Below, in pieces: positions 9,504 through 17,816 of a DNA stretch of 64,000 nucleotides (positions are counted from its first letter, which is position 1; each line of letters begins with the position of its first letter). The DNA is from an uncultured Pseudokineococcus sp. (GTDB taxonomy: Bacteria; Actinomycetota; Actinomycetes; Actinomycetales; Quadrisphaeraceae): NCBI RefSeq assembly GCF_947495735.1, contig NZ_CANMAA010000001.1, forward strand, positions 372,001-436,000, written 5' to 3'. Below the pieces are notes generated by a model. The model was not told where the DNA came from. It ran no database searches and saw only the letters and a program-made list of their open reading frames with translations. The position numbers and the translations under genes are program-made.

Positions 9504-9576
9504 GGCCCCGTTGTGTAGCGGCCTAGCACGCCGCCCTCTCAAGGCGGTAGCGCCGGTTCGAATCCGGTCGGGGCTA
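9504..9576 (+). tRNA. tRNA-Glu (CTC)
   Basis: A 73-nt cloverleaf. The acceptor stem GGCCCCG/CGGGGCT has a G-T first pair and discriminator A. The anticodon stem CCGCC/GGCGG closes CTCTCAA, with anticodon CTC at 9538-9540. The T arm is GGTTCGAATCC. It is 42 bases after tRNA-Gln without an intervening terminator, so the two are probably one transcript; a small GTTCGC/GCGAAC hairpin lies between them. The same tRNA pair follows gltX in M. tuberculosis. Confidence 0.95.
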
Positions 9577-9582
9577 CATCGA

Positions 9583-9614
9583 GCGGCCCGGTCCCCTGCG
9601 GGGGACCGGGCCGC
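9583..9614 (+). terminator. tRNA operon terminator
   Basis: A perfect 14-base-pair stem (GCGGCCCGGTCCCC and its complement) with a four-base TGCG loop begins seven bases after tRNA-Glu. A short T-containing tail follows. Confidence 0.85.
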
Positions 9615-9741
9615 TTCGTCGTCCAAGACGTCGTGAGCGTGCGTGCCGGATGACGCTCGTCGCTCCGGGCGGCGTCCTCCTGGAGCTGGTCGCGGGCTGT
9701 CCCAGCGTCGGGTGTCGACCCCGACGTGGCCACATCGGCGG

Positions 9742-10172
9742 ACCACCGCGGCGACGTGCCGACACGGTGCCGAGGAAGCCCCTCGACCGCGGCAGAATGC
9801 CGACACAGTGCCGAGGAGGCCCCTCCACCACCGCAAGGTGTCGATACAGTGCCGAGGGAACCCCTCCATCGCGGCATGGTGCCGACACAGTGCCGAGGGA
9901 ACCCCTCCATCGCGGCATGGTGCCGACACAGTGCCGAGGAAGCCCCTCCACCACGGCAAGGTGTCGACACAGTGCCGAGGAAGTCCGTCCATCGCGGCCG
10001 GGTGTCGACACAGTGCCAAGGGTGGCCCCTCCATCGCGGCACGGTGCCGACACAGTGCCAAGGGCGGCCCCTCCATCGCGGCACGGTGCCGACACAGTGC
10101 CGAGGAAGCCCCTCCATCGCGGCAAGGTGTCGACACAGTGCCGAGGAAGCCCCTCCTCCACCGCGAGGCCAG
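9742..10172. repeat. ten-copy 41-bp tandem array, non-coding
   Basis: Ten head-to-tail units occupy this gap. The shared core GACAC (GATAC once) recurs at 9761, 9802, 9843, 9884, 9925, 9966, 10007, 10049, 10091 and 10132, giving steps of 41 bases with two of 42. Typical unit features are CCTCCATCGCGGCA, then GGTGYCGACACAGTGCC, then RAGGRARCC. Three units contain the perfect palindrome GTGTCGACAC and two contain CGGCACGGTGCCG. Units differ by scattered substitutions, with the first and third most diverged. A 41-base period cannot keep one reading frame, so it is not protein. It sits between the tRNA terminator and the 3' end of ndgR. Possible roles are a phased protein-binding array, a transcribed structured RNA, or a variable-number repeat. 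Confidence 0.9.
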
Positions 10173-10244
10173 GCGACGGCCCGGAGGGCCGTGGCGCGCG
10201 GAGGCGCGGACGGTCGCCGCGGGACCCACCCGCGACGACCGTCG

Positions 10245-10964
10245 TCAGGCCTCGGCGCGCTTGAGGGCCTCGGACAGGCGCTGCGCCGTCGTGACGACGG
10301 CGGCGGCGTGCAGGCGGCCGGGCTGGCGCGTGAGGCGCTGCAGGGGCCCCGAGATCGAGACGGCGGCGACGACGCGCCCGGCGGGCCCGCGGACGGGCGC
10401 CGAGACGGAGGCGACGCCGGCCTCGCGCTCGCCGATGCTCTGCGCCCACCCGCGGCGGCGGACGCCGGAGAGCACCGTCGCGGTGAAGCGGGCGCCCTGC
10501 AGGCCGCGGTGGAGCCGGTCGGGCTCCTCCCAGGCGAGGAGGACCTGGGCCGCCGAGCCGGCGAGCATCGACAGCGTCGCGCCCACCGGCACGGAGTCGC
10601 GCAGGCCCATCGGCAGCTCGGCGGCGGCGACGCACACGCGGGCGTCGCCCTGGCGGCGGAAGAGCGACGCGCTCTCGCCGGTGTGGTCGCGCAGCGTGGC
10701 CAGGGCGGGGCCGGCGGCGGCGATCAGGCGGTCCTCGCCGGCGGCCGAGGCCAGCTCGGGGAGGCGGGGTCCGAGGACGAAGCGCCCCTGCATGTCCCGA
10801 CCCACGAGGCGGTGGTGCTCGAGGGCGACGGCGAGGCGGTGCGCCGTCGGCCGCGCGAGCCCCGTGGCCGCCACGAGCTGGGCGAGGCTGGCGGGGCCGG
10901 CCTCGAGCGCGGCGAGGACGGCGGCGGCCTTGTCGAGCACGCCGACTCCGCTAGACTTGTCCAT
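10245..10964 (-). CDS. ndgR: IclR family regulator, NdgR/LtbR type
   Basis: A 239-residue IclR regulator. The N-terminal winged helix (residues 1-65) contains VGVLDKAAAVLAALE and LARPTAHRLAVALEHHRLV. The C-terminal effector domain (80-235) contains AAELPMGLRDSVPVGA and VSAPVRGPAGRVVAAVSISGP. It is divergent from leuCD, exactly as ndgR of Streptomyces and ltbR of Corynebacterium are, and those proteins control leucine synthesis genes. The ATG at 10964 gives the standard N-terminus; a further upstream start would overlap the operator. Its 3' end faces the 41-bp repeat array. Confidence 0.88.
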   Translation of the reverse strand: MDKSSGVGVLDKAAAVLAALEAGPASLAQLVAATGLARPTAHRLAVALEHHRLVGRDMQGRFVLGPRLPELASAAGEDRLIAAAGPALATLRDHTGESASLFRRQGDARVCVAAAELPMGLRDSVPVGATLSMLAGSAAQVLLAWEEPDRLHRGLQGARFTATVLSGVRRRGWAQSIGEREAGVASVSAPVRGPAGRVVAAVSISGPLQRLTRQPGRLHAAAVVTTAQRLSEALKRAEA

Positions 10965-10981
10965 AGGACGATATTGCCGTC

Positions 10982-10994
10982 TCTCACTGTGAGA
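10982..10994. promoter_or_regulatory. candidate NdgR operator
   Basis: The 13-base palindrome TCTCACTGTGAGA lies 18 bases before the ndgR start and 119 bases before leuC. It is the only strong AT-containing dyad in this divergent region. Its second arm is shared with the looser dyad GAGATCGCAAGTCTC. It is proposed as the shared NdgR binding site from position and symmetry. Confidence 0.55.
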
Positions 10995-11002
10995 TCGCAA
11001 GT

Positions 11003-11098
11003 CTCCCGCCCGGAGCGGCGGGAGGGTCGGGCGCCCCGGACCGGGGCGGTGCCGGCCGGTCCCGCGCAGGAGCTTCAGCAGCGGCGCCGAACGGCGCC
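11003..11098 (+). promoter_or_regulatory. structured leuC leader
   Basis: Three hairpins precede the leuC ribosome site: 11003-11024 (CTCCCGCC/GGCGGGAG), 11032-11048 (CGCCCCGG/CCGGGGCG) and 11083-11098 (GGCGCC/GGCGCC). There is no small leader frame rich in leucine codons, so classical attenuation is not supported. The structures could still affect translation, or may just reflect base composition. Confidence 0.35.
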
Positions 11099-11113
11099 CG
11101 ATCGGAGGACGAG

Positions 11114-12538
11114 ATGGGCCGGACCCTGGCCGAGAAGGTGTGGGACGAGCACGTGGTGCGCCGTGGCGGCGACGGCGAGCCCGACCTGCTGTACATCGAC
11201 CTCCACCTCCTGCACGAGGTCACCTCGCCGCAGGCCTTCGAGGGCCTCCGGCTCGAGGGGCGCACCCTCCGGCGCCGCGACCTCACGATCGCCACCGAGG
11301 ACCACAACACCCCGACCCTCGACATCGACAAGCCGATCGCCGACCCGACGAGCCGGACCCAGATCGAGACGCTGCGGCGCAACTGCGCCGAGTTCGGCGT
11401 CCGGCTGCACCCGCTCGGCGACGCCGAGCAGGGCATCGTCCACGTCGTCGGCCCGCAGCTGGGTCTGACCCAGCCCGGCATGACCGTGGTCTGCGGCGAC
11501 TCGCACACCTCCACCCACGGCGCCTTCGGCGCGCTGGCGATGGGCATCGGCACCAGCGAGGTCGAGCACGTGCTCGCCACGCAGACGCTGCCGCTGACGC
11601 GCCCCAGGACGATGGCCGTCACCGTCGAGGGCGAGCTGCCCGAGGGCGCGACGGCCAAGGACGTCATCCTCGCCGTGATCGCCCGCATCGGGACCGGCGG
11701 CGGCCAGGGGTACGTGCTCGAGTACCGGGGCTCGGCCATCCGCGCGCTGTCGATGGAGGCGCGGATGACCATCTGCAACATGTCCATCGAGGCCGGCGCG
11801 CGCGCCGGGATGGTCGCCCCGGACGAGACGACCTTCGCCTACCTGCAGGGCCGCGACCACGCCCCGACGGGTGAGGACTGGGACGCCGCCGTCGCGCACT
11901 GGCGCACGCTCGCCACCGACGAGGACGCCGAGTTCGACGCCGAGGTCGTGGTGGACGCGGCCGAGCTGCAGCCGTTCGTCACGTGGGGCACGAACCCCGG
12001 GCAGGGCCTGCCGCTGTCCGGCGCGGTGCCCGACCCGGACTCCATGGAGGAGAGCCAGGCCGCCGCGGCGCGCCGGGCCCTGGAGTACATGGATCTCGTG
12101 CCCGGGACGCCGCTGCGCGACATCGCGGTGGACGCGGTGTTCATCGGCTCGTGCACCAACGGCCGCATCGAGGACCTGCGCGCCGCCGCGGAGGTCGTGC
12201 GCGGCCAGCGCAAGGCCGACGGGGTGCGCGTGCTCGTCGTCCCCGGCTCCGCGCGCGTGCGCCTGCAGGCCGAGGCCGAGGGCCTCGACCGGGTCTTCAC
12301 GGACTTCGGCGCGGAGTGGCGCTTCGCCGGCTGCTCGATGTGCCTCGGCATGAACCCGGACCAGCTGGCGCCGGGGGAGCGGGCGGCGTCCACGTCCAAC
12401 CGCAACTTCGAGGGCCGTCAGGGCAAGGGCGGGCGCACGCACCTGGTCTCCCCGCTGGTCGCCGCGGCCACGGCCGTGCGCGGCACCCTGTCGGCACCGG
12501 TCGACCTCGAGGCCCCGCAGCCGCTCGTGCCCGCCTGA
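11114..12538 (+). CDS. leuC: 3-isopropylmalate dehydratase large subunit
   Basis: A 474-residue aconitase-family subunit. With LeuD it isomerises 2-isopropylmalate to 3-isopropylmalate. Family landmarks are KVWDEHVV at the start, [39 protein letters not shown] with its cluster cysteine nearby, [13 protein letters not shown] and [11 protein letters not shown]. The cysteines in SCTNG and GCSMC are the iron-sulfur ligands. The ATG at 11114 has a GGAGG site eight bases upstream. It is 73 bases from leuD and surely co-transcribed. Confidence 0.97.
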   Translation: MGRTLAEKVWDEHVVRRGGDGEPDLLYIDLHLLHEVTSPQAFEGLRLEGRTLRRRDLTIATEDHNTPTLDIDKPIADPTSRTQIETLRRNCAEFGVRLHPLGDAEQGIVHVVGPQLGLTQPGMTVVCGDSHTSTHGAFGALAMGIGTSEVEHVLATQTLPLTRPRTMAVTVEGELPEGATAKDVILAVIARIGTGGGQGYVLEYRGSAIRALSMEARMTICNMSIEAGARAGMVAPDETTFAYLQGRDHAPTGEDWDAAVAHWRTLATDEDAEFDAEVVVDAAELQPFVTWGTNPGQGLPLSGAVPDPDSMEESQAAAARRALEYMDLVPGTPLRDIAVDAVFIGSCTNGRIEDLRAAAEVVRGQRKADGVRVLVVPGSARVRLQAEAEGLDRVFTDFGAEWRFAGCSMCLGMNPDQLAPGERAASTSNRNFEGRQGKGGRTHLVSPLVAAATAVRGTLSAPVDLEAPQPLVPA

Positions 12539-12611
12539 GCGGGGCTCCCGCCCCCTCGCCCGTCCTGCCCTCCGGCGCCGCCCGCCCGGACCGAACCGCC
12601 CAGGAGCGACC

Positions 12612-13208
12612 GTGGACCCCGTCACCCGTCACACCGGCGTCGGCGTGCCGCTGCGCCGCAGCGACGTCGACACCGACCAGATCATCCCCGCCGTCTACCT
12701 CAAGCGCGTCTCGCGCACGGGCTTCGAGGACGGCCTCTTCTCCGGCTGGCGCCAGGACCCGTCCTTCGTGCTCAACCAGCCGGCGTACTCCTCCGGGAGC
12801 GTGCTGGTGGCCGGGCCCGACTTCGGGACGGGCTCCTCGCGCGAGCACGCCGTCTGGGCGCTGAAGGACTACGGCTTCCGGGCCGTGCTGTCCTCGCGCT
12901 TCGCCGACATCTTCCGCGGGAACGCCGGCAAGCAGGGCCTCGTCGCCGGCCAGCTGGCCCAGGAGGACGTGGAGCTGATCTGGAAGCAGCTGGAGGCCCG
13001 GCCCGGCACCGAGGTGACCGTGGACCTCCGGGAGCGCGTCGTGCTCTGCGCAGACCTCGTCGCCCCGCTGCAGATCGACGACTACACGCGCTGGCGCCTG
13101 CTCGAGGGCCTCGACGACGTGGGGCTGACGCTCCGGGACGTCGGCGCCATCGACGCCTTCGAGGAGCAGCGCCCCGCCTGGAAGCCGCGCACCCTCCTCG
13201 AGCGGTAG
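12612..13208 (+). CDS. leuD: 3-isopropylmalate dehydratase small subunit
   Basis: A 198-residue swivelling subunit that completes the LeuCD enzyme. Conserved stretches are [14 protein letters not shown] near the start, [28 protein letters not shown] in the middle, and [16 protein letters not shown]. The GTG at 12612 follows a purine-rich ribosome site (CAGGAGCG). A second in-frame start within the next 15 codons would cut the conserved DTDQIIPA region, so this start is secure. Confidence 0.97.
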   Translation: MDPVTRHTGVGVPLRRSDVDTDQIIPAVYLKRVSRTGFEDGLFSGWRQDPSFVLNQPAYSSGSVLVAGPDFGTGSSREHAVWALKDYGFRAVLSSRFADIFRGNAGKQGLVAGQLAQEDVELIWKQLEARPGTEVTVDLRERVVLCADLVAPLQIDDYTRWRLLEGLDDVGLTLRDVGAIDAFEEQRPAWKPRTLLER

Positions 13209-13352
13209 CCGGACGCCGCGCCTCACCTCTGCGCGAGGGCTGGTCACGGCGCGTCACCACTCCGGGTCCCTCGGAGCCCTCCCAGGGGCCGGATCGCCAG
13301 ATCACGTGCCCCAGAACCCCTTCGGCTCTGGTGCGCCCACCCTCGCGGGCCC

Positions 13353-13358
13353 TAGCGT
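13353..13358 (+). promoter_or_regulatory. probable -10 hexamer of hup
   Basis: TAGCGT lies about 58 bases before the hup ATG, in the 207-base gap after leuD. The leader would contain the GGAGG site at about 13407. Confidence 0.4.
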
Positions 13359-13415
13359 GCGGCCCGGAGGCGCACGGGCCCGACGGTCGGGTCATCCCGC
13401 GCCGCAGGAGGACTC

Positions 13416-14024
13416 ATGAACAAGGGCGAGCTCGTCGACGTCCTCGAGGAGCGGCTGGGCAGCCGTCGTGCCGCCAGCGACGCGATGGAGGCCGTGATCG
13501 ACTCCGTCGTCCGCGCCGTCGCGCGCGGCGAGCGCGTCGCCATCAGCGGCTTCGGCACCTTCGAGCGGGCTGACCGCGCCCCCCGGACCGGTCGCAACCC
13601 CCGGACCGGGGAGACGGTGCCGATCGCCGGGACCTCCGTGCCGCGGTTCAAGCCGGGCACCGCCTTCCGGGCCTACGTCTCCGACCCGGCGTCGATGCCG
13701 GAGGCCGAGCAGACCGACCCGTCCGCGGGCGGGGCCGTGCGCGCCGTGACGACGCGCCGCGGGGGCGTCGAGCTCGCCGAGGGGGCGGCCGGGCGCACGC
13801 GGCAGTCCTCCCGCTCCACCGCTGCGGCCGCGCCCGAGGAGGCGGCCCCGGTCGAGGACGCCGCCGGGGACGAGCCCTCGACCGACGCCTCGTCGTCGGC
13901 GGACGGCAGGGGGAGCAAGCCCAAGAAGGCGAAGGACGCCAAGGAGTCGAAGGACCCCAAGGACGCCGACGACGGCAAGAAGACCAAGAAGAAGGACGGC
14001 AAGAAGGGCAAGAAGAAGTCCTGA
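13416..14024 (+). CDS. hup: HU nucleoid protein with long lysine-rich tail
   Basis: A 202-residue protein of two parts. Residues 1-92 are HU: MNKGELVDVLEERLG, then ISGFGTFERADRAPRTGRNPRTGE with the DNA-bending arm and the proline tip, and VPRFKPGTAFR. Residues 93-202 are a disordered tail, first rich in Ala, Glu, Asp and Ser, then ending in repeated Lys-Lys pairs (KKTKKKDGKKGKKKS). Two-domain HU of this type is the actinobacterial HupB form, which binds DNA and compacts the nucleoid; the tail resembles eukaryotic H1. An exact AGGAGG-type site precedes the ATG. leuD-hup adjacency is conserved with mycobacteria. Confidence 0.93.
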   Translation: MNKGELVDVLEERLGSRRAASDAMEAVIDSVVRAVARGERVAISGFGTFERADRAPRTGRNPRTGETVPIAGTSVPRFKPGTAFRAYVSDPASMPEAEQTDPSAGGAVRAVTTRRGGVELAEGAAGRTRQSSRSTAAAAPEEAAPVEDAAGDEPSTDASSSADGRGSKPKKAKDAKESKDPKDADDGKKTKKKDGKKGKKKS

Positions 14025-14060
14025 CGCCGCCCCGCACCGGCCGTCGAGGCCCGGCGGGGA

Positions 14061-14096
14061 GCACCTCCCGGGCGCGGCGCCGCGCCCGGGAGGTGC
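14061..14096 (+). terminator. hup terminator, perfect 36-bp palindrome
   Basis: Eighteen bases are followed directly by their exact complement (GCACCTCCCGGGCGCGGC and its inverse), giving a stem of about 16 pairs with a four-base loop. It starts 36 bases after the hup stop. Confidence 0.8.
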
Positions 14097-14183
14097 GGTG
14101 GCACCGGGCACGTCGTCACCCGGGGCATCATGGTCGGCTGGGGCGGCGCCGCGCGGGTGCCGCCGGCAGGAGGTCTGGAGCCC

Positions 14184-15548
14184 ATGGGCGACGTGCTGGC
14201 AGTGCGAGGCGGACGACCGGTGGACGGCCGCGTCGCCGTCCGCGGGGCGAAGAACTTCGTGTCGAAGGCCATGGTCGCGGCGCTGCTCGGCGAGACGCCG
14301 AGCGTGCTGCGCAACGTCCCCGAGATCCGCGACGTGGCGGTGGTGACGGGGCTGCTGGGCCTGCACGGCGTCGACGTGTCCCGCCCCGACGACGGCGTGC
14401 TGGTGCTCGACCCGACGGACGTCGAGTCCGCCCACGTGGCCGACATCGACGCCCACGCCGGGGCGAGCCGCATCCCGATCCTCTTCTGCGGCCCGCTCGT
14501 GCACCGTCTCGGCGAGGCGTTCATCCCCGACCTCGGCGGCTGCCGCATCGGCGACCGGCCGATCAACTACCACCTGGACGTGCTGCGCCAGTTCGGCGCC
14601 CAGGTGGACAAGCGTGAGGGCGGCATCCGCATCACGGCGCCGAACGGCCTGCGCGGCACGCGCATCGACCTGCCGTACCCGAGCGTGGGGGCCACGGAGC
14701 AGGTGCTGCTCACCGCGGTCCGCGCCGAGGGCTTCACCGAGCTGCACGGGGCGGCGACGGAGCCGGAGATCCTCGACCTCGTCGCCGTCCTCCAGAAGAT
14801 GGGCGCCATCATCGGCGTCGACACCGACCGCACCATCCGCGTCGAGGGCGTGGAGCGCCTGCGGGGGTACGACCACCGGGCGCTCACCGACCGCATCGAG
14901 ACCGCCTCGTGGGCCTGCGCGGCGCTGGCGACGCGCGGCCAGGTCTTCGTCGAGGGCGCCACGCAGCCCGAGATGATGACGTTCCTCAACGTCTTCCGGA
15001 AGGTGGGCGGGGAGTTCGACGTCACCGACGACGGCATCCGGTTCCTCAGCCCCGACGGCCCGCTGCGGGCCATCGCGCTGGAGACCGACGTCCACCCCGG
15101 CTTCATGACCGACTGGCAGCAGCCGCTCGTCGTGGCGCTGACGCAGGCGGACGGGCTGTCGATCGTGCACGAGACGGTGTACGAGAACCGCTTCGGCTTC
15201 ACCGAGGCGCTCGGCGGGATGGGCGCCCGCATCCAGGTCTACCGGGAGTGCCTGGGCTCCACGCCGTGCCGCTTCGGCGGGGCGCAGTTCCGGCACTCGG
15301 CGGCGATCTCCGGCCCGACGCCGCTGCACGGCGCCGACATCGTGGTGCCCGACCTGCGCGGCGGCTTCAGCTACCTCGTGGCGGCGCTCGCGGCGACGGG
15401 CGTCTCCCGGGTGGCCGGCATCGAGCTCATCGACCGCGGCTACGAGCGCTTCGCCGAGAAGCTCGAGGCGATCGGCGCGGACGTGGAGTGGATCACGGAC
15501 GGCTCCGGGGACTCCCGGGGCCGCGTGCCGGTGGGCGCCCACGCCTGA
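14184..15548 (+). CDS. murA: UDP-N-acetylglucosamine 1-carboxyvinyltransferase
   Basis: A 454-residue EPSP-synthase-fold enzyme. It transfers enolpyruvate from PEP to UDP-GlcNAc, the first committed step of peptidoglycan synthesis. The catalytic cysteine is Cys120 in LGGCRIGDRPINYH. The phosphate-binding lysine and asparagine are in VRGAKNFVSKAM. The inside-out barrel landmarks VGATEQVLLTAV and DLRGGFSYLVAAL are present. Because Cys120 is retained, the enzyme should be sensitive to fosfomycin, unlike Asp-type MurA; this is inferred from the family. The ATG at 14184 has a GGAGG site; the longer frame from 14130 does not match the family. Confidence 0.95.
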   Translation: MGDVLAVRGGRPVDGRVAVRGAKNFVSKAMVAALLGETPSVLRNVPEIRDVAVVTGLLGLHGVDVSRPDDGVLVLDPTDVESAHVADIDAHAGASRIPILFCGPLVHRLGEAFIPDLGGCRIGDRPINYHLDVLRQFGAQVDKREGGIRITAPNGLRGTRIDLPYPSVGATEQVLLTAVRAEGFTELHGAATEPEILDLVAVLQKMGAIIGVDTDRTIRVEGVERLRGYDHRALTDRIETASWACAALATRGQVFVEGATQPEMMTFLNVFRKVGGEFDVTDDGIRFLSPDGPLRAIALETDVHPGFMTDWQQPLVVALTQADGLSIVHETVYENRFGFTEALGGMGARIQVYRECLGSTPCRFGGAQFRHSAAISGPTPLHGADIVVPDLRGGFSYLVAALAATGVSRVAGIELIDRGYERFAEKLEAIGADVEWITDGSGDSRGRVPVGAHA

Positions 15549-15627
15549 GGTGCCCGCGGCCCCGCGGCGCCGGGCCCCCGAGGTCCTGGCAGGTCGTCGC
15601 TCCGCGCAGGTCCCGCCCCGGTGGTGC

Positions 15628-16380
15628 TCAGCCGGCGACGGCGCGCGCCGGGTCGGCGAGCTCGAGCACCGCGCGCGTCCGCGGACCCACGCCCAGCGCC
15701 AGGACCGCGCGCAGGTCCGCCGGGGTGTCGACGTCGCGGCGCAGGCCGGGGAGGTCCAGCTCGAGGCGGACGGCTCCCGCGGCGGCGTGGCGCTCGGCCG
15801 AGCCCTCGCCGTACGCGACGGGCAGGTCCTGCGCCCGGGCGGCGGCGAGGAGCGCGGTGCCGCGACCGGCCGCGTCGGGGACGACGACCGCTCCCGCCCC
15901 GGCGGCCAGCTGGTCGGCTGCGGCGGCGAGCGCGGCTTCCAGCTCCTGGGGGCGCAGGGCCGGGACGTCGGCGAGCAGGACGGCCACCCCCGCGGACTCC
16001 TCGTCCTGGTGCGGGCTGCTGCCTGGCGCCGGACCGCCCGGGCGGGAGCGCTGCTGCGGGGCCGTCGCCGCGCGGGCGCCGTCGCGCACGGCGGCGTCCA
16101 GGGGGCTGCCGGAGGTCACGGGCGACGGCGTGACGACGTGCGCCCCGGCCGCGGTGGCCGCGGCCGCCGCCGCGTCGTCGTCGGTCACCACCAGGGCGCC
16201 GGCCACGGAGGGCGTGGCGAGCACGGCCTCGAGGCAGTCCAGGGCCATGGCCAGCGCCAGGCGCCCCCGGGGCGCCGGTGCGCCCCCCAGGCGGCTCTTG
16301 GCCCACGGTCCGCCCTTGACCGGGACGACCACGTACCACCGGTCGTGCCGAGGGCTGCGGCGGGCGTCAGGCTGGAGCAC
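15628..16380 (-). CDS. cofC: phosphoenolpyruvate guanylyltransferase (F420 synthesis)
   Basis: A 250-residue nucleotidyltransferase of the CofC/FbiD family. It activates PEP (or 2-phospholactate) with GTP for coenzyme F420 synthesis. The GTP-binding start WYVVVPVKGGPWAKSRLGG, the middle VAVLLADVPALRP, and the C-terminal LDLPGLRRDVDTPADL with metal-binding aspartates follow the family. Residues 120-145 are a low-complexity insertion. It neighbours gpsA as in M. tuberculosis (Rv2983/Rv2982c). Other F420 genes are not in the window. GTG at 16380 is the only start that keeps the complete nucleotide-binding strand. Confidence 0.9.
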   Translation of the reverse strand: MLQPDARRSPRHDRWYVVVPVKGGPWAKSRLGGAPAPRGRLALAMALDCLEAVLATPSVAGALVVTDDDAAAAAATAAGAHVVTPSPVTSGSPLDAAVRDGARAATAPQQRSRPGGPAPGSSPHQDEESAGVAVLLADVPALRPQELEAALAAAADQLAAGAGAVVVPDAAGRGTALLAAARAQDLPVAYGEGSAERHAAAGAVRLELDLPGLRRDVDTPADLRAVLALGVGPRTRAVLELADPARAVAG

Positions 16381-16533
16381 CCGACGATGCTGCCACCCTC
16401 GGGCGGGGCAGCGCCCGTCCGCGGCGGGTGCCGTGCCCGTTCCGCACCGCTGCCCGTCCGCACCGCACCGCTGCCCGCATCTCCCGCACCCACGACCCCC
16501 GCACCCACGACCCCCGCGCTCGAGGAGGACCCC

Positions 16534-16629
16534 ATGGAGCCCGCCCCCCGCCGCTCGCCACGCCGCCGACCCGGGGCGCCCTCCGAGGCGGAGCCGTGGT
16601 CGCGCGCGCGAGCGGAGGGGCGCCCGTGA
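16534..16629 (+). CDS. 31-residue ORF overlapping gpsA start
   Basis: An ATG with a strong GAGGAGGAC ribosome site opens a 31-codon frame, rich in Arg, Pro, Ala and Glu, that stops inside the gpsA start (GTGA overlap). The site spacing is better than anything directly before gpsA. It may act as a coupling ORF that delivers ribosomes to gpsA. In relatives I expect plsC just before gpsA, so it may instead be the remnant of a lost gene's 3' end. The peptide matches nothing I recognise. Confidence 0.45.
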   Translation: MEPAPRRSPRRRPGAPSEAEPWSRARAEGRP

Positions 16630-17627
16630 CCCGCGTCGCCGTGCTGGGCACGGGCAGCTGGGGCACCGCCTTCGCGCTGGTCCTCGCGGACGCGGGCGCC
16701 GAGGTGCGCATGTGGGGCCGGCGCGCGGAGGTGTGCGCGGCGGTCGCGGCGGGCCGGGGCAACCCCGCCTACCTGCCGGGTGTCGCCCTCCCGGCGGCGG
16801 TCTCGGCCACCACCGACGCGCGCCGCGCGCTGCAGGGGGCGGACGTCGTGGTGCTCGCCCTGCCCTCCCAGTCCCTGCGCGGGGTGCTGGAGGGGGTGGC
16901 GGACGCCGTCCCGACGGGCGCTCCGCTGGTGAGCCTCGCCAAGGGCCTGGAGAGCGGCACGCGGCTGCGCATGAGCGAGGTGGTGGCGCAGGCCTCGGGC
17001 GCGGCCCGCGAGCGCGTGGCGGTGCTGTCGGGGCCCAACCTCGCGCGCGAGATCGCCGAGCGGCAGCCGACGGCCACCGTCGTCGCCGCGCACGACGCCG
17101 ACGTCGCCGCCCAGGTGGCGGCGGCCTGCGCGACCCCCGCCTTCCGGCCCTACACCCACCACGACGTGCTGGGCGTGGAGCTCGGGGGCGTCGTCAAGAA
17201 CGTCGTCGGCCTCGCGGTGGGCATGGCCGAGGGCCTGGGCTGGGGGGACAACGCCAAGGCCTCGATCATCACGCGCGGTCTCGCGCAGACCTCCCGGCTC
17301 GCCGTCGCCCTGGGCGCCGAGGCCGCGACGATGGCGGGGCTGGCCGGCATGGGGGACCTCGTGGCCACGTGCGCCTCGCCGCTCTCGCGCAACCACCAGA
17401 CGGGCGTCCAGCTGGGGCGCGGCCTGAGCGTGGCGGCCGCGGCGCGCGTGGTCGAGCAGACGGCCGAGGGCGTGCGGTCGGCCCCCTCCGTCCTGGCGCT
17501 GGCGCGCGAGGCGGGCGTCGAGATGCCGATCGTGGAGCAGGTGGTCGACGTCGTCGAGGGGCGCGTGGAGGCGCGGGAGGCGGCGCGGCTGCTGCTGGCC
17601 CGGGACCTCAAGCACGAGGGCGACTGA
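16626..17627 (+). CDS. gpsA: glycerol-3-phosphate dehydrogenase (NAD(P)+)
   Basis: A 333-residue enzyme that reduces dihydroxyacetone phosphate to sn-glycerol 3-phosphate for phospholipids. The Rossmann motif is VLGTGSWGTAFA at residues 5-16. Further landmarks are GPNLAREIAERQPTA, the catalytic lysine in GVELGGVVKNVVGLAVGMAEGL, and NAKASIITRGL with MAGLAGMGDLVATC. The length is normal. The GTG start overlaps the stop of a 31-codon ORF, and no separate ribosome site is visible, which suggests translational coupling. Confidence 0.95.
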   Translation: MTRVAVLGTGSWGTAFALVLADAGAEVRMWGRRAEVCAAVAAGRGNPAYLPGVALPAAVSATTDARRALQGADVVVLALPSQSLRGVLEGVADAVPTGAPLVSLAKGLESGTRLRMSEVVAQASGAARERVAVLSGPNLAREIAERQPTATVVAAHDADVAAQVAAACATPAFRPYTHHDVLGVELGGVVKNVVGLAVGMAEGLGWGDNAKASIITRGLAQTSRLAVALGAEAATMAGLAGMGDLVATCASPLSRNHQTGVQLGRGLSVAAAARVVEQTAEGVRSAPSVLALAREAGVEMPIVEQVVDVVEGRVEAREAARLLLARDLKHEGD

Positions 17628-17816
17628 GGGGCGGTCGGGGCCTCGTGGGGCCCCGGGGCCCGCAGGTCCGCCGCCGGGGAGGACGGAGCTCTTGCTGCGC
17701 CGCGTCACCGCAGGTGAGCGGCCTGGGAGGTCGTCGGTGGAGCACTTCGTCCTCCCCGTCTGCGGCCCCTCAGGTGCGTGGCTGCCCGTCCGGTCCGCCA
17801 GGTGCCGGGCTCGGGC

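Noticed and set aside
9742-10172. CRISPR array
   Set aside because: Units touch each other with no unique spacers, similarity extends through the whole unit, and no cas genes are present.
9432-10229. Long open frames on both strands across the 41-bp array, with repeating peptides
   Set aside because: The array is open in several frames because it lacks stops, and the period of 41 shifts frame at every unit. Frames also run into tRNA genes.
10995-11113. Leucine attenuator leader peptide
   Set aside because: Hairpins are present, but no short frame with consecutive leucine codons and a ribosome site was found.
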